Assembly: GCA_963573385.1 (NCBI GenBank)
Contig: CAUYLG010048289.1
Location: 124,001 to 188,000 of the forward strand
Direction: 5' to 3'
Length of the DNA stretch: 64,000 bases
DNA from: Cacajao melanocephalus
Lineage: Eukaryota > Chordata > Mammalia > Primates > Pitheciidae
Part shown: in pieces, positions 35,639 to 64,000 of the stretch
Position numbering within the stretch: the first letter of the stretch is position 1
Layout of the letters: each line of letters opens with the position of its first letter
Program-made: the position numbers and the translations under genes
The notes under the pieces: generated by a model
Databases searched by the model: none
Told to the model about the DNA's origin: nothing
Seen by the model: the letters and a program-made list of their open reading frames with translations, nothing else

Positions 35639-37105
35639 CCAGTGAAAATTATTTTTTCACCCTGCACATATATATTCACTCTTTTCCTACCTAAAAAGAA
35701 TTTCTCTTTGGAACAACCACTTCCTTACTGTTAGCCCATGTGGCATGAGGCCCAGACTTAAGCCAATTAGAGCATTCCATTCCCTTTGCACAGACTGTTT
35801 CACAGGTGGCCCAGGACTTTTATTCAAATCAATGCTGGGGAAGAGAAACTCATTCCCCTTGGATTTTAATTTTAGAAGATATGCGGCTGGAGTTTCTGTA
35901 GCTATCTTACCACAGCACAGGAGAGCCTAAAGGTGCTAGAGGCCATCACATGGAACCTGAAAATAATGCCAAGACAATGGAATTCAAAGCGAGGGAAGAA
36001 ACCAAATCCTTGCATCTTTATTTGAACCCTTAATCCAGTTATAGTCACCTGACTTTTTAGTAATAGGAGACAATATTTTTTTCAAGACAATTTGGATTGA
36101 GTTTTCCGTCACTTGTAATCCACAGGGTCCTACCCTAGACATTACTGTAATTACTTCCTCTTCTTACATTCTAAAAATGAACATTTTCTCAATATCCTTG
36201 GTCTGATGCTAGCTTCTCTCTACTTACAGTCTTAAAAACCTAACCTATTTTTAGTGTTCCAGTTATTCTTACAACACTACCCATTTTATTTTCTCTCTTA
36301 AGCCATACTCTCTACTTCTACTGCTTGTTGAATAGATCTTTCCAGAATTCCAACCTACAGAAATAAAAACATACTTATCTTTCAAAATGATATTTGCAAA
36401 AAAGAGCTGTTCTGCCTTCTAGCTTCCTGGGTTTTTGATGATAAGTTATATGTGTTTCAGTAATATTAATACACCAAGGCGCTTATATTATCAGGAGGAA
36501 TATTCACTTCCATCTGTACTGTGTCTATATCTAATTTATTATAATCTTGAACAATATTCTCTAAATATACAATACTTAAATTCACATTCACTTTGATCAG
36601 TTAATATCTAATTTATCTAAATATTTACAATTATAAACTTAATCTTTTAAAATATTTACTTATAAATCTAATTTCAGCCTTTCTGAAATTTTATGACATT
36701 AGAAAGCAAACAAAACACATATTATTAAAATGATGACAAAATCTTGCACTTAAAGAACTGAAGACTTTAATTCTAATTCCAATTTTTCTCTTTGAACTTA
36801 TTCTTATTTCTTCATGTGGGGTACAATTTTACTTTTCTAATGTAAAAAGTGAGGTTTTCTTTCTAAGACTGCCTGAAGTTGCAGGTAAAGATTACTGGCA
36901 GATCATTTTAGACTAGGAAGATAAGACCTGGTTATATTAACACTTTCCAAAAAGATTGTAACCCAGTCTTTTCCAGGTAGACCAGCTTTTCTTTGTAATT
37001 AAACTCTGTTAATTTCATGAGACATGTCCAAAATATTGGCAACAATCAACCAAAAGGCTTTATTTCTTGTGACCCTAATATCTTCTCAAAAATTATGCTT
37101 ATTCT

Positions 37106-37247
37106 CGGCCGGGCACGGTGGCTCACGCCTGTAATCCTAACACTTTGGAGGCCGAGGTCGGTGGATCACCTGAGGTCAGGAGTTCAAGACCAGCCTGGCC
37201 ATCAGGGTGTAATCCCATCTTAAAAAATAAATAAATAAATAGAAGAA
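37106..37247 (+). repeat. Short Alu (left monomer only) with perfect target duplication
   Basis: GGCCGGGCACGGTGGCTCAC with most CpGs intact runs to the end of the left monomer, then CTTAAAAAATAAATAAATAAA. It is flanked by an identical 18-base AAAAATTATGCTTATTCT at 37088-37105 and 37249-37266. Confidence 0.9.
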
Positions 37248-39322
37248 AAAAAATTATGCTTATTCTAAACGTCTTATTTTTTGTGGTATGTATACATCTC
37301 CAGATTTAACTCTACTCTGTAGCTGTTTATGTTTTCTCATTATACAACCTGTTGTATGCCACTTTTGAAAATATTTCTTCTGCTTAAAAAGTACTTAAAA
37401 GTTGGGCAATGGTTAGGTTCAATTAAATTTAAGGCCATCAGTCAGTTTATTCATCAAAACTATATTTCTGTGTATTATCATTCTTCCTATACCCTTATCA
37501 ATAATTCAAGGATTCACAAAGAATAGTGTATGACTGACTTCAAGGGTTTATACACTGAACCATCACAATCTACAAAAGCTATAGATTTTTCTCCCAAAAT
37601 GACTTCAGATTTTTTTCCATCCTACTTTGCAGGCACTTCTCACTTACTGTTATCTAGTAACAATCTTAACTAAAGCCTAGACTGATCTGTTTCCTTCCCC
37701 TTTAACACATTCCACATAACTACTGTTAATTGTTCTTCCTATATTTACCAAGTCATTCCTCGGCTCAAAATTGTTCTAAAAGCTGTTTCCTCCATATCAT
37801 ATCTAACATCCTTGATTTGGTTTTCAAGATCCTTCAAAAGCTACCCTTCCTCTAACTTGATATCCCATTATTCATCCTTAGCACACCCTAATAAGTTCAA
37901 TGTCATAAACACAGCAAAATCAAATCTTTATGGAATGTGTGCTAGATGAATAATCACAAACAGTACGATGAGACAGGTATTATACGCTGGTTTCATAAAT
38001 AAATACTCTCAAGATTGACAAAGTAAGGAAACTGTCAAGCATATACCTCAAAAATGATGGAACTTGGGACTCTGTTTTCTATATTACATTTTTCCACTAC
38101 ATTGTGCTGTTTGAGCACACCACTCGATTTGGACTATTCTTTATTTTTTTCATAGTTGATACCTCTCTAACTCAGGTTTTGTTGTGTTCTACAACCTTTG
38201 GAAATGCAAAACTTTCAGAAGCCCTCAGAGATAATCCCTGTATCTTCTTGGTATGCTTACCAGCCAAAAAACTTTTTTTCATTGAGCGTTACTTTCTACA
38301 GTTTGTTTTATGAGAAAATAACAATTATTTTTTAACTTCAAACATAAAGATATATCATGATATTGAGTCTATGCTTATTCAAAACACACCAGTCTCCCAA
38401 CCTCACCAAATTCTTAAAATTGGTTGGCGGAGGGTGGCTCTCCACCCCTTTTTGAGAATCACTGAACCTGACTTCATGCTCTTCGATGGAAGAACCATAA
38501 TATATTTTAAATGATCATGTAAATTCATCCAAAAAGCATATTTATTGATGCTTTAATATGCCAGACCCTAAGTAAGCAAAAGTTAAAGAAAAAAAAAAAG
38601 GAGGCTAGTTCTTAATGTCAAGTACTTAAAAGTTGTTGCATAAATACTGGAGATAATCAAATGAGCTGGTAGTTCTTTAACAATGCAGGGAATTAGGAGC
38701 CAAGTATGAGATTCTGATGAAAGTTGTAGGAACACTAACTCCCCAGAAAAATGCATATAGAATTATGTATACAATTTTAGGGGAGTTATGAACTCTGAAG
38801 CCCAATTACCTACCACCAGATCCACAGACCCCAGGTTAAAAACCCACTAAAACTAACTTCTCAGGAAACAGTAATTGCCAAACTTGCTTACTAATCCTAA
38901 TTATGCCTTATCCAGTGCAATGTATACAAAAGCTACTTAAGGAATATTTGCCGATCGATAATACCCTCATAAAAATAGAACACTGGTAAGTCGTTTTTTT
39001 CCATTACAGAGCCTTTTAGTAAAATTATTTTAAAAGTCCGAAACCTTTCACTAGTAACACCAATGATCTAAAACCAGTAACTCGAAAATCGCTATTGTGC
39101 TACTTACATGTGGACTAAGCTATCACTAATTCAGGTCTTCTCCTAATTGTCTCTCTACTGTCTTCAAACTCATGGGCTTCCTCCTTCACATCCCAGAAGC
39201 TACACCCAGAGCCCCCGCTGCCGCCAGCGAAGGCAGAAAATGATGCTCCACAAAGCACACACCTTCAAAACAGGAAAGATGGGGATCCAGTGACGGCTAC
39301 AACTTCCAAACTCTTTTCTCAC

Positions 39323-39480
39323 CAGATCCAGAGTTGACGAGTTTTACCTTAAGATCCAGGAAAGCGGTGGCGACTGCTCACAAATAGTTGGTACCAATTA
39401 TCAAGAAGGCTCCGGATCTTCCCGTCACCATAGTGACTTCTAGGAGTTACGCTCCCTTCGTCTTCCCGCGATACTTCTAC
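39323..39480 (-). other. IFT80: Probable IFT80 non-coding first exon (ends approximate)
   Basis: A 5'UTR exon is needed upstream of the acceptor at 23838. In the GC-rich region the minus strand offers two plausible donors: CTG|GTGAGA (exon edge at 39323) and AAG|GTAAAA (exon edge at 39348). The start lies somewhere near 39440-39490 and cannot be fixed by eye. The call is inferred from promoter position and splice motifs only. Confidence 0.45.
39424..39437. promoter_or_regulatory. RFX X-box, near-palindrome, IFT80 side of the promoter
   Basis: GTCACCATAGTGAC fits the X-box consensus GTNRCC-N2-RGYNAC at every defined position. RFX factors bind this motif in many ciliary gene promoters (known). 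Its location at or just around the IFT80 start region fits cilium-linked control of IFT80. Binding itself is inferred. Confidence 0.75.
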
Positions 39481-39740
39481 GCGCACGTCATACGAGTGGG
39501 GCCGAGACCCCGCCTCTCAGCGAGTCCGCCCTCTTCTGAAGAAGCGTTTCTGGACCACTGAGCCCCGCCTCCTGATGTGAGCAGAACCGTACCCATTTTA
39601 AAAAATCTTTTCCAAAACGTGCCAGGTTGTTTTTCCAAATATTTTTAATAATGGTGCTGCTACTGTAGACCATAAAGAAAACAATCCCTCGCTGTTTTCA
39701 CTTAGCAGAAACTTCCATCGCTTAGGTCCCGCCAGGAGTT

Positions 39741-39753
39741 CGCGCATGCGCAG
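39741..39753. promoter_or_regulatory. NRF1 site (GCGCATGCGC palindrome)
   Basis: CGCGCATGCGCAG contains the full NRF1 core palindrome GCGCATGCGC. It lies between the two divergent start regions, a usual place for NRF1 in CpG-island promoters. Confidence 0.75.
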
Positions 39754-39763
39754 GAACGACCAT

Positions 39764-39773
39764 AAGATGGCGG
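39764..39773 (+). promoter_or_regulatory. YY1-like motif (AAGATGGCGG)
   Basis: AAGATGGCGG matches the promoter-proximal YY1 motif on the plus strand. A second candidate in the opposite orientation, GCGCCATTTT, lies at 39864-39873, close to the presumed SMC4 start. Confidence 0.65.
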
Positions 39774-39849
39774 TGATAATCGCCGCACTTTTTTTCAAAT
39801 TAGTGGATCCCAGAAATCATTGCGCGCATTTGTAACGAATTTCCGTTCG

Positions 39850-39970
39850 AGTTTGTATTTTAGGCGCCATTTTCGAGTGAAGGACCCGGAGCCGAAACAC
39901 CGGTAGGAGCGGGGAGGAGGGGGTACTACACAACCGTCTCCAGCCTTGGTCTGAGTGGACTGTCCCGCAG
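39850..39970 (+). other. SMC4: SMC4 non-coding first exon (alternative donors)
   Basis: Upstream of the acceptor at 41034 a 5'UTR exon is required. Two donors are visible: CCG|GTAGGA with the exon ending at 39902, and the stronger GCAG|GTAAAG ending at 39970. The start is not determinable by eye but probably lies near the GCGCCATTTT motif. Alternative use would change only the 5'UTR. Confidence 0.6.
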
Positions 39971-41039
39971 GTAAAGTACTTCTCTTCCTGGTCAGGTTGT
40001 CACGCTCTTACTTCCTGTCTTGTCCGCGGGCACCTGGAAAATAGAGGCCTTGAGCCGGAGCAGCGAAGTCCGGGCTGAGGCTGCCGCTGGGAGATTTCGC
40101 TTGCTGTCACCCCTCCCCCCTCGGCCGCTCCCCGGCCGCCCGGGCTCCCGCGCGCTGCTCCCGGGCGCCACTTTTCCGAGCTACTCAAACGCCTCTCGGG
40201 GAGGTTCCGAGCCTCGCAGATCTGTTCTAAAAAAAAATTGGTCTCTATCTAGGAAAGGGCGTCTCCCCCTACCCCTCTGTCTTCTGCCAAGGGACTAGTT
40301 ACCGGGTCTCAGCTTTCGCTGGTGACCTTTCATGATTTACTGTCCAACGGGAGGGACTCCGCCTGGGGAGCAGGAGAGACAAACTCCTGCCACCCCAAAA
40401 TTAGTGAGAAGGCGCTGCCAGTGTCCGACTTGAAGTTGCTAGTGGTTGGTCCCAGCCCTCGCCTTTCGCGGTCGGACTGCGGAGAGGAGGGAGACCGCAT
40501 TATGCCCCGGGCCGTCCACGGCGCCAGGAGCTAAAGGGCGGGCAGAGGAAAGCTGGCGGCGAGTCGCCGGTTAGTCCTCACTGCTCTAGAGAGAGTTGTT
40601 CGCCACTGGATGCTGACCCTGACACGAACTCGTCTCTCCAGGTCGGATCGCTTGCATCCCTGGCCCCGAGAGCGTGGGAATGTCAGGAAATGCCGGTGTA
40701 TGGGAATTCATCCTTTAGAAATACGTTAGCAAGTATTACACGCTTGTACTGTGGCCGGACGGTTGGAGGGCCTTAAAAAAAAAAACCCTAAGTAGTTGCT
40801 CAATTATTGATTGATCCTCAGGCACGTCTAGGTTTTCCCACTTATATAGGTCTTGTTAAGAAACCAGTCCTGCCTTCTTGCCACTTGGGTCTTTTGGTGG
40901 CGCCTTCACGAAGTCCTGCTGAGCGGGGTGTTAAACGGGGCTCTCGGAAGCCGGTGGACCGGGGTTTCCCCGGGTGGGACGGGCGGTGCAGCGGCCCGCG
41001 GGCTGACTTGCTCCCGGCTCTCCACTGGCCCCAGCGACC

Positions 41040-62197
<21,158 letters not shown>

Positions 62198-62414
62198 GTG
62201 GGTATTCATAATAATCTACCTGTAATTGAATTTTTAAGTGCTAAGTTTTTTTTTCTTTCTGGATTCTAGCTTTTTCTTAATGGTTACTCAATGAGCACCT
62301 AATGGGTTTTTAGGATTGTTTTATTTTCTGGGTTATATGATGATAAAAAATTGTTTGACATACTACAGTGTCTCCACTAAAGGAATGTACATTCCAGAGT
62401 TAAAAGGAAAACCT

Positions 62415-63795
62415 TTATTGAGATAATTTACCTCCAATAAAATTTATCATTTTAGGTTAGGTGCAGTGGCTTAAAACACCTGTAATCCCAGCACTTTGGG
62501 AGGCCAAGGTCAGGCATTTGAGATCAGCCTGGCCAACATGGTGAAACCGCATCTCTACTAAAAATATAAAAATTAGCCAGGCATGGTGGCAGGCGCCTGT
62601 AATCTCAGCTACTCGGGAGATTCAGGCAGGAGAATTGCCTAAACCTGGGAGGTGGAGGTTGTAGTGTACCTAGATTATGCCACTGAAGTGCAGTCTGGGT
62701 GACAGTGAGACTCAAAAAACAAAAAAATTAATCATTTTAAAGTATGCAATTCAGTGGGTTTTAGTGTATTCACAATGTTATTCACCCATGTTCCAGGATA
62801 TTTTTATCACTCCCAGAAAGAAACCCCATAGACAGTAACAGTAACTCCCTACACCCCTTCCCCCATCAAACACTAATTTACTTTTTTGTCTCTATAGATT
62901 TAGCTACATATAAATGGAATCCTACAATATGTGGCCTTTTTATACAGCTACATTTACTTAGCAGGTTTTCAGGTTCATCTGTGTTGTAGCACGTATCAGT
63001 ACTCATTCATTTTATTGCCAAATGGTATTCTGTTGGATGGATATACATCATTTTGTATAACCATTTTTCAGTTGATGGATGTTAGTGTTTTCACTTTTTG
63101 GCTGCTTTGGCAGTACTTCTGTTATGAACATTTGTGTACAGGTTTTTGAGTGAACATGTATTTTCAATTCTCTTGGGTATATACCTAGGGTAGAACCACT
63201 GGATCACATGGTAATTCTATGTTTAACTTTCTGAAGAACTGTCAAGACTCCACAGTGGCTGTACCATTTCCCACAAACATGTGTAAGGCTTGCATTTCTT
63301 TACATCCTCGTTAACACTTGTCATGGTATATCTTTTTTATTATAGTCATCTTAGTGAATATGAAGTGTATCTCATGGTTTTGATTGGGATTTTCCTCATG
63401 CCTTACAGTAAAAGTCCTTTCATGTGCTTGGCCATTTGTTTATCTTCCTTGGAGAAATATCTTTTCAAATCCTTTGCCCATTTCTTAATTGGTTTCTCTT
63501 TTTTTTATTGTAGAGTTGTAGGATTTGTTTATTCTGAATACAAGTCTCTTGAGATATGATTTACAGATATTTTACCCCATTACTTGAATTGTATTTACAC
63601 TTTCTTGATGGTATCCTTTGAGGCACAAAAGTTTTTAATTTTGATAAATTTCAATTTATCTTTTTTTCCTTTGGTTGCTTGTGTTGGGGTATCATATCTA
63701 AGAAACTACTGCCTAAGCCAAGATCACAGTGATTTACTAAGAGTTTTATAGTTTTAGCTTTATATTTAGGTTTTAATCTATTTTGAGTTAATTTT
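62415..63795 (-). repeat. L1M fragment, split by an Alu
   Basis: Reverse-complement L1 sequence: TTATTGAGATAATTTACCTC (left), then after the Alu CAATTCAGTGGGTTTTAGTG, ATGGAATCCTACAATATG, TGAACATTTGTGTACAGG, GCCCATTTCTTAATTGG and AAACTACTGCCTAAGCCAAG. An old mammalian L1 3' portion; reading frames are broken. Confidence 0.88.
62456..62727 (+). repeat. Alu inserted in the L1 fragment
   Basis: Plus-strand Alu between AATTTATCATTTTA and AATTAATCATTTTA, a target duplication with one mismatch taken from the L1 sequence. Confidence 0.92.
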
Positions 63796-63814
63796 TTATT
63801 TTTTTAATTTATTT

Positions 63815-63900
63815 TTGAAAGAAAAAGAGAGGAAAGAAAGTGAGAGTGAAAGAAAGAAAAAAATGTAAGAGAGAAAGAAAGAGGAAGAGGGAGAGAGAAC
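63815..63900 (+). repeat. GAAA/GA-rich purine tract
   Basis: About 85 bases of almost pure purine (GAAAGAAAAAGAGAGGAAAG and similar). It is followed by a short reverse-complement Alu piece (CTATTGCCCAGGCTAGAATG, to 63935), so the tract probably grew from an Alu tail. Confidence 0.88.
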
Positions 63901-64000
63901 GGGATTCTTGTTCTATTGCCCAGGCTAGAATGCAGTCTAAAAATGGATATTAAAAACCTCTTTTTTGCCAATAATTGTGCTTAACAATGGAGACAGGAAG

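Noticed and set aside
39488..39798. Small protein genes on the minus strand in the promoter
   Set aside because: The frames overlap each other in the divergent promoter and carry no family signal.
62931..63559. Open frames of 72 and 89 codons
   Set aside because: They lie antisense in an old L1 3' region and have no independent support.

Overview
This window looks like intron-rich genomic DNA of a simian primate. It is dense in Alu elements (mostly older J/S-like copies) and also carries L1, L2, MIR, Tigger and hAT repeats. The SMC4 exons encode a protein very close to the human one as I remember it, but with roughly a dozen or more substitutions and one proline fewer in the N-terminal tail. 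The miR-15b and miR-16-2 hairpins each carry one loop substitution against the human precursors as I remember them. I therefore favour a non-human monkey, but cannot fix the species.

Layout: two divergent protein-coding genes share a CpG-rich promoter region at about 39.3-41.3 kb. Left of it, on the minus strand, is the 5' part of IFT80 (intraflagellar transport complex B, WD40 protein). A probable non-coding first exon lies near 39.3-39.5 kb, followed by six exons at 23756-23838, 20717-20938, 16631-16741, 14995-15063, 5202-5311 and 1124-1213. Together these encode residues 1-213 of about 777. The intron between the first two coding exons is a U12-type AT-AC intron.

Right of the promoter, on the plus strand, is the 5' half of SMC4 (condensin ATPase subunit). 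It has a non-coding first exon near 39.85-39.97 kb and twelve coding exons between 41040 and 62197. These encode residues 1-672 of about 1288: Walker A, Q-loop, the descending coiled coil and the start of the hinge. All twelve coding exons join in frame with GT-AG introns. Intron 5 carries the miR-15b/miR-16-2 cluster in the sense orientation, so the microRNAs probably share the SMC4 transcript.

The promoter contains a match to the RFX X-box on the IFT80 side, as expected for a cilium gene, and an NRF1 palindrome plus YY1-like sites between the two start regions. The rest is intronic: many Alus, a 2.2-kb Tigger1 DNA transposon, several short DNA transposons, L1/L2/MIR fragments, an RPL21 retrocopy whose 3' end takes part in a local tandem duplication, and a 7SK RNA fragment next to an Alu arm.

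I found no previously undescribed gene system. The most notable points are the U12 intron, the X-box in the shared promoter, the microRNA cluster, the RPL21/Alu duplication and the Alu-7SK junction.
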